This document shows positions 48,745 to 57,160 of a stretch of DNA of 64,000 nt, piece after piece. Both the position numbers and the translations under genes were made by a program. Source of the DNA: CAZIRF01 sp964541755 (GTDB lineage Bacteria; Spirochaetota; Spirochaetia; Treponematales; Breznakiellaceae); NCBI GenBank assembly GCA_964541755.1, contig CAZIRF010000005.1:62001-126000 (forward strand), given 5' to 3'. The notes below the pieces were generated by a model that worked only from the letters and a program-made list of their open reading frames with translations, searched no databases and was not told where the DNA came from. Position 1 is the first letter of the stretch; each line of letters begins with the position of its first letter.

Positions 48745-50733
48745 GAACTGCTGCCGGTAGAGCCGGTAGTAGTGACCCTTTCGGGCCAAAAGTTCTTGGT
48801 GGTGCCCCTGTTCGACAATGGACCCCTCTTCCATAACGAGGATGTGGTCTGCATCGCGTATGGTCGACAGGCGGTGGGCGATGACGAAGTTGGTGCGGTT
48901 CCGCATGAGGCTGGCCAGCCCCTCCTGTATGAGGCGCTCGGTGCGGGTGTCGACGCTGCTGGTCGCCTCGTCGAGGATGAGGACATCCGGGTTGGCCAGA
49001 ATGGCCCGCGCGATGGTGATGAGCTGCCGCTGCCCGGTCGAGAGGTTGTCCGCCTCTTCATTGAGGACGCTGTCCCAGCCGTCGGGGAGGGTGTTGATGA
49101 AGTGGTCTGCGTGTGCGAGGCGGGCCGCTTCGAGGATCTCTTCGTCGCTTGCCCCCTCGCGCCCCCAGGCGATATTGTCGCGAATGCTCCCCTTGAAGAG
49201 CCAGGTGTCCTGAAGGACCATGCCGGTGCGCGAGCGCAGGGCCTTGCGGGGCATCGCGCGAATGTCCACCCCGTCAAGGCTGATGGACCCGCTGTCAATC
49301 TCGTAGAAGCGCATCAAGAGGTTTACCAGAGTGGTCTTCCCCGCGCCGGTGGGGCCGACGATGGCCACGAGGGAGCCGGGTTTGACATCGAGGTCGAGCT
49401 GCGTGATAAGGGGGCGCTCCTTCGTGTACGAGAAGGCGACCTTCGAGAAGCGCACCTCTCCACAGGAGAGGGCCTCGCCAAAGGCGAGGCCCTCCAATGA
49501 TGGCCCGTCTTTATGTGAAGGACCAATCCCGCCGGCGGAAGCTGCCAGCCGGCCGCCCTGTGGGGTCGTAAGGGAACTATCAGCCTTGATGTCCGGGACT
49601 TCTTCCTCTTCTTCAAGCACCTCGAAGACGCGTTCGGCCGCCGCCATGGTGGACTGGATGACGTTGAAGATCTGTGCGAGCTGGATGATGGGCTGGGTAA
49701 AGTGGCGCAGGTACTGGATGAAGGCCTGGATGCCGCCCACGCTCATGCCGCCGCGGCTGGCCATGATGCCGCCGGCGACACAGACGGCGACGTAGCCGGC
49801 GTTGTTGATGAGCATCATGAGGGGCCAGAGTATGCCCGATATGAACTGGGCCTTCCAGGCAGAATGGTACAGGCGTTCGTTGGCCTCGGTGAAGGCGCGG
49901 ATGCTCTCTTCCTCGCGCCCGAAGGCCATGACCACCAGATGCCCGCCGATGTTCTCCTCGACGCGGCCGGTTATCTCGCCCAGGGCCGCCTGTTGGGCCT
50001 TGAAGTGTTTGCGCGAGTGTTTGGCGATGCCCCCGGTGATGAGGCCTGCGAGGGGCAGGCTCGCCAGGGCAATGAGGGTGAGCAGCGGGCTCATGATGAG
50101 CATCATCACGAGGACGCCGGTAACGGTGATGATGGCGCTCACCATCTGGGTGAGTCCCTGCTGCAGGGTGCTGCTGATGGTGTCGACGTCATTAGAGACG
50201 CGCGAGAGGACTTCGCCCTGGGTGCGCTTGTCGAACCAGGCGAGGGGCAGGCGGTTGATTTTTGCGTAGAGGTCGCGGCGCAGGGTGTAGACGAGGCGCT
50301 GGGCCACCCCGGTTATGATGATCTGCTGTATCCATGAGAAGAGCCCCGAGAGGGCGTAGAGGGCAAAGAGGACGATGAGAATGCGGATAAAGGCGGCAGC
50401 GTCGATGCCTTTTCCGCTGGTAAAGGCATCAAAGAGCAGGTCGGTGCCGCGGCCCATGACGGCGGGGGCGAGGACGTTGAAGAGGGTCGAGAGAATGGCG
50501 GCGACAAAGACGGCGACGAGGGCCGGCGTCGAGGGGGCCAGGAGACGGCCGATTTTTTTGAGGGTGGCCTTGGCGTCCTTGGGCTTTTCGCCGGGCATGC
50601 CGATGGGTCCGTGGCCGCCGGGTCCGCGACCCATGGGGCCGGGCCCCCGGAAGGCGGGACGCGCTGCGGGGCCGGGGCGTTCGGTGCGGGACTGTTCTGT
50701 CGTGTGTTCCCTGTTTTGGCTGTGGGTGCTCAT
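48694..50733 (-). CDS. Heterodimeric ABC exporter, subunit 2 (ATP-binding/permease)
   Basis: 679 residues. A proline/glycine-rich N-terminal extension (1-60), six transmembrane helices, and an ATPase domain with Walker A GPTGAGKT, signature LSTGQRQL, Walker B VLILDEATSS and switch His in IAHRLS. The canonical D-E pair suggests this is the consensus-site half. A linker insertion (~390-430) separates TM and ATPase parts. It exports drugs or lipids with the other half. Its ATG overlaps the upstream subunit's stop (ATGA). Confidence 0.93.
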   Translation of the reverse strand: MSTHSQNREHTTEQSRTERPGPAARPAFRGPGPMGRGPGGHGPIGMPGEKPKDAKATLKKIGRLLAPSTPALVAVFVAAILSTLFNVLAPAVMGRGTDLLFDAFTSGKGIDAAAFIRILIVLFALYALSGLFSWIQQIIITGVAQRLVYTLRRDLYAKINRLPLAWFDKRTQGEVLSRVSNDVDTISSTLQQGLTQMVSAIITVTGVLVMMLIMSPLLTLIALASLPLAGLITGGIAKHSRKHFKAQQAALGEITGRVEENIGGHLVVMAFGREEESIRAFTEANERLYHSAWKAQFISGILWPLMMLINNAGYVAVCVAGGIMASRGGMSVGGIQAFIQYLRHFTQPIIQLAQIFNVIQSTMAAAERVFEVLEEEEEVPDIKADSSLTTPQGGRLAASAGGIGPSHKDGPSLEGLAFGEALSCGEVRFSKVAFSYTKERPLITQLDLDVKPGSLVAIVGPTGAGKTTLVNLLMRFYEIDSGSISLDGVDIRAMPRKALRSRTGMVLQDTWLFKGSIRDNIAWGREGASDEEILEAARLAHADHFINTLPDGWDSVLNEEADNLSTGQRQLITIARAILANPDVLILDEATSSVDTRTERLIQEGLASLMRNRTNFVIAHRLSTIRDADHILVMEEGSIVEQGHHQELLARKGHYYRLYRQQFSAPLLEGEEDEEHAPA

Positions 50734-52577
50734 GCGCCGGCCTCCGTTTCATCCTTGGTAAACTGGCTCTCGACAATTTCGCGGTATACGGGGCAGGCGG
50801 CCAGGAGTTCCCGGTGCGTTCCCTGCCCGGCGACGAGGCCTTCGTCGAGGACGACGATGTGGTCTGCATCCATGATGGTCCCGACGCGCTGGGCGACGAT
50901 AATGACGGTTGGCGGGGTGGCGGGGCCGTCCATTGCGGCGGAATCACTGCCCCTGCGGGCGAGTTCCGTGCGCAGGGCGGCGCGCAGGCGGGCGTCGGTG
51001 GCGAAGTCCAAGGCAGAAAAGCTGTCGTCGAAGAGGTAGAGTTCCGCGTCGCGCACGAGGGCGCGGGCGATGGCCAGGCGCTGCTTTTGGCCGCCGGAGA
51101 GGTTTCGCGCCCCCTGGGCGAGCTCGCTTTCGAGGCCCTCGGGCAGGGCCCGGACGAAGTCGGCCGCCTGCGCCACCTCGAGGGCCCGCCAGAGCGCCCC
51201 CTCATCGGCGTCGAGGGCCCCGTAGCGCAGGTTCTCTGCGACCGAGCCGCTAAAGAGGCCGGCCTTCTGCGGGACGTAGGCGATGCGGGCGCGCAGTTCC
51301 TTGACCGAAAGATCCCGCACATCAATGCCGTCAAAGTGGACGCGGCCGGCTGTGGCGTCGTGCAGGCGAAGGGCGAGGGAGAGCAGGCTCGTCTTGCCCG
51401 CGCCGGTACTCCCGATAATGGCATTGACCGCCCCGGGTTTGAAGTCTATATCGATGTTTTTGAGGGCGCACTCGGTGGCCCCCGGGTAGCGGAAGTTCAC
51501 GCCCTTGAAGGACAGGGCGCCCCTGGCTTCCGCCATGGAGCCTGCGTTTTTGTTCCCCCGTGAGGTCGCGCTTGCAGCCCCGTATGCAGGCCCGCGCAGC
51601 GGCAGGGCCTGCGGCTGTGCCGGATCGACTATGCGCGGCGTGACGGCCAGGACCTCGTTGAGGCGTTGGGCCGATATTTGCGCGCGCGGCAGGGTGACAA
51701 AGAGGCTCGAGAGGATCATGAGCGAAAAGAGGACGTGCGTCGCGTACTGGATAAAGGCCATGAGGCTGCCCACCTGGAGGCTGCCTTCGGCGATGCGCGG
51801 GGCCCCGAAGGCCATGACGCCGATGGTGGTGAGGTTCATGATGAGCATGAGCAGGGGCATGAGTATCATCATGATGCGCTGGGCCTTGAGGGCGGTCGAA
51901 GTGAGGTCCCGGTTCGCCTCGTCGAAGCGTGCGCTCTCGCGCTCCTCGCGGGTAAAGGCCCGGATGACGCGCAGGCCCGAAAGGCTCTCGCGCAGGACGA
52001 GGTTCACGCGGTCGGTCTTTTCCTGCATCTTCTTGAACAGCGGAATACCCGCCTTGGCCACCAGCACGATCGAGAGGCCCAGGACTGGCAGGGCAAAGAG
52101 GAGGACGACCGCCAGTTCACGGTTGAGCCGCAGGGCGAAGAGGAGGCTCACTCCCATCATGACCGGGGCGCGGGCCAGCATGTGCATGCTCATCTGCACG
52201 ACGTTCTGTATCTGTGTCGTGTCGTTGGTCGAGCGGGTGATAAGGGTCGAGGCCCCCAAGCGTTCAAAGTCTTCGAGCGAGTAGCCTTGAATGGTTCGGA
52301 ATACCGCCAGGCGCAGGTCGCGGCCAAAGCGGCTTCCCGCCTGCGATGAACAGAAGGAGCCGACGACGGCCATGACGCCGCCGGAGAGGGTTACAGCGAG
52401 CATGATGATACCCTGCCGGATGATGTGGGCGATGTCGCCGGTTGCGATGCCGTGGTCGACGATATCGGCCATGAGGCGCGGGAGCCAGAGGTCCGCAATC
52501 GACTGGGCGATGACCAGGAGCACGGCAGTGAGGGCGAGGGGCGCGTGTGGTTTGAGAAAGCAAAGGAGTTTGAGCAC
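50730..52577 (-). CDS. Heterodimeric ABC exporter, subunit 1 (ATP-binding/permease)
   Basis: 615 residues from a GTG with GGAGG five bases upstream; the ATG at 52595 lies in the promoter. Six transmembrane helices, then Walker A GSTGAGKT, signature LSGGQKQR. After Walker B (LYLFDDSF) Asp replaces the catalytic Glu, and the switch His position reads VAQRVG with Gln. This is the degenerate-site partner typical of heterodimeric exporters (BmrCD/YfiBC class). A palindrome in the promoter spacer suggests a repressor. Confidence 0.92.
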   Translation of the reverse strand: MLKLLCFLKPHAPLALTAVLLVIAQSIADLWLPRLMADIVDHGIATGDIAHIIRQGIIMLAVTLSGGVMAVVGSFCSSQAGSRFGRDLRLAVFRTIQGYSLEDFERLGASTLITRSTNDTTQIQNVVQMSMHMLARAPVMMGVSLLFALRLNRELAVVLLFALPVLGLSIVLVAKAGIPLFKKMQEKTDRVNLVLRESLSGLRVIRAFTREERESARFDEANRDLTSTALKAQRIMMILMPLLMLIMNLTTIGVMAFGAPRIAEGSLQVGSLMAFIQYATHVLFSLMILSSLFVTLPRAQISAQRLNEVLAVTPRIVDPAQPQALPLRGPAYGAASATSRGNKNAGSMAEARGALSFKGVNFRYPGATECALKNIDIDFKPGAVNAIIGSTGAGKTSLLSLALRLHDATAGRVHFDGIDVRDLSVKELRARIAYVPQKAGLFSGSVAENLRYGALDADEGALWRALEVAQAADFVRALPEGLESELAQGARNLSGGQKQRLAIARALVRDAELYLFDDSFSALDFATDARLRAALRTELARRGSDSAAMDGPATPPTVIIVAQRVGTIMDADHIVVLDEGLVAGQGTHRELLAACPVYREIVESQFTKDETEAGA

Positions 52578-52597
52578 GGAGACCTCCGGAAGCATAC

Positions 52598-52626
52598 ATA
52601 CTAGGCTTCACGGAAGCCTTGTTCAA
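52598..52626 (-). promoter_or_regulatory. ABC exporter promoter with palindrome in the spacer
   Basis: Minus strand TTGAAC (52626-52621), 17-bp spacer, TAGTAT (52603-52598). The spacer contains AGGCTTC-ACG-GAAGCCT (52603-52619), a 17-bp perfect palindrome, an operator-like site. Confidence 0.7.
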
Positions 52627-52725
52627 TATATGGAATATAACAAGTGAGGCCCTCTTAAAGCGCACCGGGTTTTGCAAGAGCCCCAGGTAGCAATATATGG
52701 GGGCGAGGACGAATCCCCAAGCCTA

Positions 52726-52754
52726 TTGCAAAGCGGCCGCCGGGTGGATAGCAT
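52726..52754 (+). promoter_or_regulatory. azlCD promoter with -10 six bases before the ATG (leaderless candidate)
   Basis: TTGCAA (52726-52731), 17-bp spacer, TAGCAT (52749-52754), then GGGACC and ATG 52761. Confidence 0.6.
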
Positions 52755-52760
52755 GGGACC

Positions 52761-53486
52761 ATGAGCTCGCAAGCCATTTCCCCTTCGCGCAGAGCGCCCA
52801 TTCGCGCCGCGTTTGCCTATTCCATTCCCGTGCTCTTGGGTTACCTCGCCATTGGAACCGGTTTCGGGCTCCTCCTCGTGAGCAAGGGCTATCCCGTGTG
52901 GCTCGCCCCCCTCATGAGCGTATTCATGTTCGCGGGGGCAGCCCAGTACATTGCGGTGGGCCTCTTTGCCGCGGGGGCGGGCCTCCTGGAGATGCTCCTC
53001 ATAACCCTCGTGGTCAATGCCCGCCACCTCGCCTACGGCTTCTCCCTCCTCTCGCGCTACCGGGGCCTCCCCTGGTACCGCTGGTACCTCGTCTTCGCGA
53101 TGACGGACGAGACCTTTGCCCTTGTCTCCTCGCTGGACAGTGGCGACGAGCGCCTTCGCGAGGGTGGGGGGCCCTTCCTCTTTTGGCTCTCCCTGCTCGA
53201 CCAGTCCTACTGGGTGGCCGGGACCATACTGGGGGCCGTCGCGGGGGCCCTCCTTCCCTGGAAGATGGAGGGCATCGAGTTCGCCCTTACGGCCCTTTTT
53301 ATCGTCCTCATGATCGAGCAGATACTGCGCGTGCGCCGCAGCGGCCCCTTTGTCGTAACGGCCGCCGCAAGCCTCTTTGCCGTCTGCTGCATCCCCGAAA
53401 AGGCTGCCTTGCTCTCTGCCATCGCGCTTTCATTGGTGATCGTCGCCCTTATGGATGCCCGCCGCGGCGGAAAGGGGGAGAAGTGA
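52761..53486 (+). CDS. azlC: AzlC family branched-chain amino acid exporter, large subunit
   Basis: 241 residues, ~7 transmembrane helices. Contains the AzlC signature 'MSVFMFAGAAQYIAVGLF' and 'VVNARHLAYGFSL', followed by 'FAMTDETFAL'. With AzlD it forms an LIV-E type exporter for branched-chain amino acids or analogues (family knowledge; substrate not proven here). Overlaps azlD as TGATG. Confidence 0.92.
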   Translation: MSSQAISPSRRAPIRAAFAYSIPVLLGYLAIGTGFGLLLVSKGYPVWLAPLMSVFMFAGAAQYIAVGLFAAGAGLLEMLLITLVVNARHLAYGFSLLSRYRGLPWYRWYLVFAMTDETFALVSSLDSGDERLREGGGPFLFWLSLLDQSYWVAGTILGAVAGALLPWKMEGIEFALTALFIVLMIEQILRVRRSGPFVVTAAASLFAVCCIPEKAALLSAIALSLVIVALMDARRGGKGEK

Positions 53487-53830
53487 TGCTGAGTATCTCC
53501 CAGGCCCTTATTGGCGTCGCCGCCATGGCCCTGGTCATCTTCCTGTGCAGGGCCGTGCCCTTCCTTTTCTTTGCCCGTGGCAGCGACAGCCCTTTTCGCC
53601 GGCGCTTCATTGCCTTCGTCGAACGCGTGGTGCCCCCGGTTGCGATGACGGCCCTCGCCCTTACCGCCATACTGCCTGCGGTAAAGGCCCCCGCCATGGC
53701 CTCGCTTCCCACCATTCTCGCCTCCCTCGCGACTGCGGCCGTCCACCTGTGGAAGCGGAATGCCCTCCTTTCGATAGCCGGGGGGACGGCCCTGTACATG
53801 CTGCTTTCCGCCCTTCTCGTCCAAGGCTGA
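53486..53830 (+). CDS. azlD: AzlD family branched-chain amino acid exporter, small subunit
   Basis: 114 residues, four hydrophobic segments. 'VIFLCRAVPFLFFARG' and 'VPPVAMTALALTAILPA' match the AzlD family. The ATG overlaps the azlC stop, so they are made together. Its stop codon lies inside a copy of the AAGGCTGATAG motif and the large hairpin at 53827-53878. Confidence 0.9.
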   Translation: MLSISQALIGVAAMALVIFLCRAVPFLFFARGSDSPFRRRFIAFVERVVPPVAMTALALTAILPAVKAPAMASLPTILASLATAAVHLWKRNALLSIAGGTALYMLLSALLVQG

Positions 53831-53878
53831 TAGCCTCGCCCGCGTCCCCTTGAAGGGGGTGCGGAAACGGGCTATCAG
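53827..53878. repeat. Large hairpin built from two CTGATAG copies
   Basis: CTGATAGCC (53827-53835) and GGCTATCAG (53870-53878) form a 9-bp outer stem. Inside, CCGCGTCCCC pairs with GGGGGTGCGG across a short loop (two G-U pairs). No T-run follows. Candidate end-structure of azlCD. Confidence 0.65.
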
Positions 53879-53927
53879 TCTATGGTATTCGATTTGAAAT
53901 CTGCAGTTCATCAAGTGGAGGTTTTTT

Positions 53928-56900
53928 GTGTCCAGGTTCCGTCTTCATTCCCTGCGTTCCGTTTTCCTGTGCCTTCTGGCTGTTTTGTGTGTCCTGCCGC
54001 TTGCCGGCGCAGACCAAAGTATGGACGACCTGCGCGGCCCCCATCCGACGGATGGCCCCTGGCTCGTCCACGAGGACGGGTACTTCCGCTTTGTCTACAA
54101 GGCGGCGGACCGCCCCTTCCTCGAGGAGCTCCTCGCCGTTTCCAAGGAGTCGTACGAGATAGTCAGCGGTTACTTCAAGGCCCTCCCGCGCCGCGCCCCC
54201 ACGGTCATCCTCTACGGGACGCAGGATTCCCCCGACTACGGCGGCTTCGCCGGGCCCCTGCCCATGCGTATCGGGCTGGTCGCTCCCTTCTCGCAGACCC
54301 AGTCTGCCAAGACCCTGCTCGTCCACGAGTTCACCCACTACCTCCAGGCGGAGCGCGGCGACAGCGGCTACCTGGGTATGGCCCTGCGGCCCTTCTCTCC
54401 CGATGCCGCCAATTTTTTGGGCAACACCCTGTCCGAAGTGAGCCTCGAGGGGACGACGTCCTTCCTTGACGGCCACCGCCGCAGCGAGTTTTCCCTGCTC
54501 CCCGTCCGCGCGGCGGTCATGGAGGGCAGGATGTGGAACCGGCAGGCGGTATCCAGCGGCGGCTACCACTACCCCGGTGCCCTGCGCGTCTATTTTTCGG
54601 GCCTCCTCTTCCAGGATTGGGTCTTCGACCGCTTGGGGGTAGACGGCTACCACAATATCCTTGAGCGTAAAAACAGCTATATGGTTCCCCTGGAGGAAAA
54701 GGTCGTACGCGACTATACCGGGCTTGACCTTACGACTATTTGGGGCGAGGTCTGCGCGGGTCTTGAAGAGCGCTGGCACGACATGCGGCCCCTGCCACGC
54801 GGTCGGGTGATAACGCCGCGCGACAGTATCGTCCAGTACCGCTGGGGCAGCCTCCTTCCCACCGATCGGGGCCTCTTCCACTACCGCAGCGACGCGTTAA
54901 GAGGTACCATACCGGGCTTTTGGCGCCCCGACGAGGAAGCCCCCAAGCCCTTGAACCCGATGTCCGGCACCAAAGAGCAGCCCCATGGTGTGTTGGCTCC
55001 CAATCCGGGGCGCTTCGTGCCCCTTCGCGGCATCCTCCCCGACGAGCTCGCCCTGGACAGGGCGGCGAAGACCGCGGTTGCGATCGTGAATCAGGGGACC
55101 AATTCTCTCCTTTCCCACGCCCCGAACCGCAACGAACTCATTCTGGGCGGGCTCGACTGGCGCCGTGACGAACAGGTCGTCTTTTTCCCCCTTCGCAGTC
55201 TGGGCTACCGGGGCTGGACGGCCCCCGCCTTGAGCCCGGACGGGACGCGCCTCTGGGCCGTCCTGCGCGAGTCCGATACCGGGCGGGCGGTCGAGGTGGA
55301 CATGAAGAGCGGGGATGTCCGGGCTCTGGCCATCCCTCCTGCCCTCCATATCGTCTCTCTTTATCCCTCACCCGACGGAAAGCGTCTGGCCGTGAGTTTT
55401 GCCCGCAACGGTCGCTTTGATGTGGGTGTGTATGAACTCGATGCTGATGCCTTCCATCCCCTTACCGACGACGATGCGGCCGACCGCCACGCCCGCTTCC
55501 TGGCCGACGGGCGCCTCGTCTTTTCCTCCGACCGCGAGGACAGCGTCTTCGTCTACGCCTGGGACGGGAAGGTCCTTTCGCGCCTCATTGTCGACCGCAT
55601 CGGGGCCTGGTCCCCGCTTGAGGACGGGAAGGGCGGGTTCTGGTATGCGAGCATGAGCAGCGACGGGCCGCTTATCTGCCATGCCGATGCAGACAGCCCC
55701 GTCCTTGCTGCGGTAAACGAGCCGCTGTCCCTCGAAGAGTTCTCGCAGCTGAACCCCTCCTGGGTGGCACGCCGCGACAGCATTTGGGCCGAATACGGGG
55801 CTCGCGGGCGCGAATATCTCGCATCGCTTTCGCGGGAGGTTCCCTGGGCCGATTCGCCCAATCCCGTCGTGGACGAGCGCCATGCTTCGGACTTCTTCGA
55901 TCTTGCACTGCCGAATGTCTGGCTGCCTTCCGTGTTTTATGGTTATGAGGGCTTTCGCCTTGGTATGGAAATTGCCGCGACGAGTTTCCTGGGTACCAAT
56001 GCCTGGAATGCCCTCTTTCAGTATCTGCCCACCCCGTCCCAGCTCGTCGGGCAGATCAATCTTATTTTCAACCTGCCTGTTGGCAGCCTCGACGCGAGCT
56101 ATGCGCAGGACTATTCGGGGACGGTCTTGGACAACTCGACCGAACACTGGCAGGCAGCCCGGGACGCGTCCCTGGGCTTTTCCCTGCCCCTCGTGTACCG
56201 GCGACTCCTCAACGGGACGCGGGCCAGCCTCATTGCCCGGGGGAGTGCTGTCTGGTCGCAGACGGTGACCAGTACAAGTTCCTTCAATCTGGAAGAGGCC
56301 TTTACCCTCCCGGCAGATACCGATGTTCGTTTTTTGGGCTCCCTTACCGGTGGATTCTTCGCCCCGCAGGCCCCTGTTGATTATTACGGGGCCTCCTCGC
56401 TGTCCTTGAGCCTGGTGGGGGTCGGGGAGCTTCCAGAAGGCGCGCCGCCCCTCTCTCCCGGGGCCCTCGCGCGATTGAATGGAGGCCTTGCTCTGGCCCC
56501 CGGCATGGTCCTGAGTGCCGATGCAAGGGCTGCCTGGCGCGCCCTGGGTGGCGCCTATGCCTTCCTCTCCCGTTTCAAACCGGCCTGGAACCTTGAAACG
56601 ACGGCCCCGATTCGCCTTGAAGCCGGCGTGAGTCTCTCTTTTGCCAATATTTTGCAAGAGAGTACCTCCCCCTTTACCTCCACGGAAATCGGAGGCTTCA
56701 AGTGCGAGATGCGCAGTTTCTGGGAGAGCGACGGGCAGTCGTACCCGCTGTGGCAGGAGGCCTTCGAACTGCGGGCGTCCTTCGGTACCCGGTTTACTTT
56801 TTTCTACAACCCCGTTGATATCGACTTTGGCCTGGCCCTCAATCTGTCCATGAATAAAGAGCCCGGCGAGGAAGATGTCTCCATATTCATGGGGGTGAAC

Positions 56901-56957
56901 GGCGATATACAGGCTTTTGCAGACATATTTGCCCCCCACCTGCGGGCCCGGCCATAG
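53928..56957 (+). CDS. Large secreted HEXXH metallopeptidase-like protein with beta-propeller and barrel-like C-terminus
   Basis: 1009 residues from GTG 53928 (GGAGG six bases upstream). Signal peptide ends around PLAGA. At residues ~130-140 is LVHEFTHYLQ, a gluzincin-type zinc HEXXH motif; further acidic ligand is not certain. Residues ~420-600 hold TolB/WD40-like (PD40) blades (SPDGKRLAVSF, ALSPDGTRLWAVL, ARFLADGRLVFSSDRE). The C-terminal ~350 residues are rich in alternating aromatic/Gly strands and could be an outer-membrane barrel. A surface or periplasmic protease is inferred. No operon partner. Confidence 0.75.
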   Translation: MSRFRLHSLRSVFLCLLAVLCVLPLAGADQSMDDLRGPHPTDGPWLVHEDGYFRFVYKAADRPFLEELLAVSKESYEIVSGYFKALPRRAPTVILYGTQDSPDYGGFAGPLPMRIGLVAPFSQTQSAKTLLVHEFTHYLQAERGDSGYLGMALRPFSPDAANFLGNTLSEVSLEGTTSFLDGHRRSEFSLLPVRAAVMEGRMWNRQAVSSGGYHYPGALRVYFSGLLFQDWVFDRLGVDGYHNILERKNSYMVPLEEKVVRDYTGLDLTTIWGEVCAGLEERWHDMRPLPRGRVITPRDSIVQYRWGSLLPTDRGLFHYRSDALRGTIPGFWRPDEEAPKPLNPMSGTKEQPHGVLAPNPGRFVPLRGILPDELALDRAAKTAVAIVNQGTNSLLSHAPNRNELILGGLDWRRDEQVVFFPLRSLGYRGWTAPALSPDGTRLWAVLRESDTGRAVEVDMKSGDVRALAIPPALHIVSLYPSPDGKRLAVSFARNGRFDVGVYELDADAFHPLTDDDAADRHARFLADGRLVFSSDREDSVFVYAWDGKVLSRLIVDRIGAWSPLEDGKGGFWYASMSSDGPLICHADADSPVLAAVNEPLSLEEFSQLNPSWVARRDSIWAEYGARGREYLASLSREVPWADSPNPVVDERHASDFFDLALPNVWLPSVFYGYEGFRLGMEIAATSFLGTNAWNALFQYLPTPSQLVGQINLIFNLPVGSLDASYAQDYSGTVLDNSTEHWQAARDASLGFSLPLVYRRLLNGTRASLIARGSAVWSQTVTSTSSFNLEEAFTLPADTDVRFLGSLTGGFFAPQAPVDYYGASSLSLSLVGVGELPEGAPPLSPGALARLNGGLALAPGMVLSADARAAWRALGGAYAFLSRFKPAWNLETTAPIRLEAGVSLSFANILQESTSPFTSTEIGGFKCEMRSFWESDGQSYPLWQEAFELRASFGTRFTFFYNPVDIDFGLALNLSMNKEPGEEDVSIFMGVNGDIQAFADIFAPHLRARP

Positions 56958-56979
56958 GGCGCAAGGGGTAACAGGGGAG

Positions 56980-57012
56980 GCCCTTCCAAAACTCGGTGAG
57001 TTTTGGAAGGGC
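56980..57012. repeat. Perfect 15-bp stem-loop after the metallopeptidase gene
   Basis: Arms 56980-56994 and 56998-57012 with loop GGT; core ACTCGGTGAGTTTTG is identical to the one at 17246-17260. No T-run. Confidence 0.8.
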
Positions 57013-57160
57013 AAGCATGAATGCATTTCCTCAGGAAGCTTGTGCTTGGGAGCGAACTGACGCTCAAAGGAGCTGCAGGCTTCCGCTTACCACCAAAGGC
57101 TTGACCGCTTTGGTAAAGTTGCCCACAATTAAGGCATCCCCCGTACCGAGGAGTCTTTAT

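Noticed and set aside
55368..57026. 552-residue minus-strand ORF opposite the metallopeptidase gene
   Set aside because: No motif, no ribosome-binding site; covers a coherent plus-strand gene.
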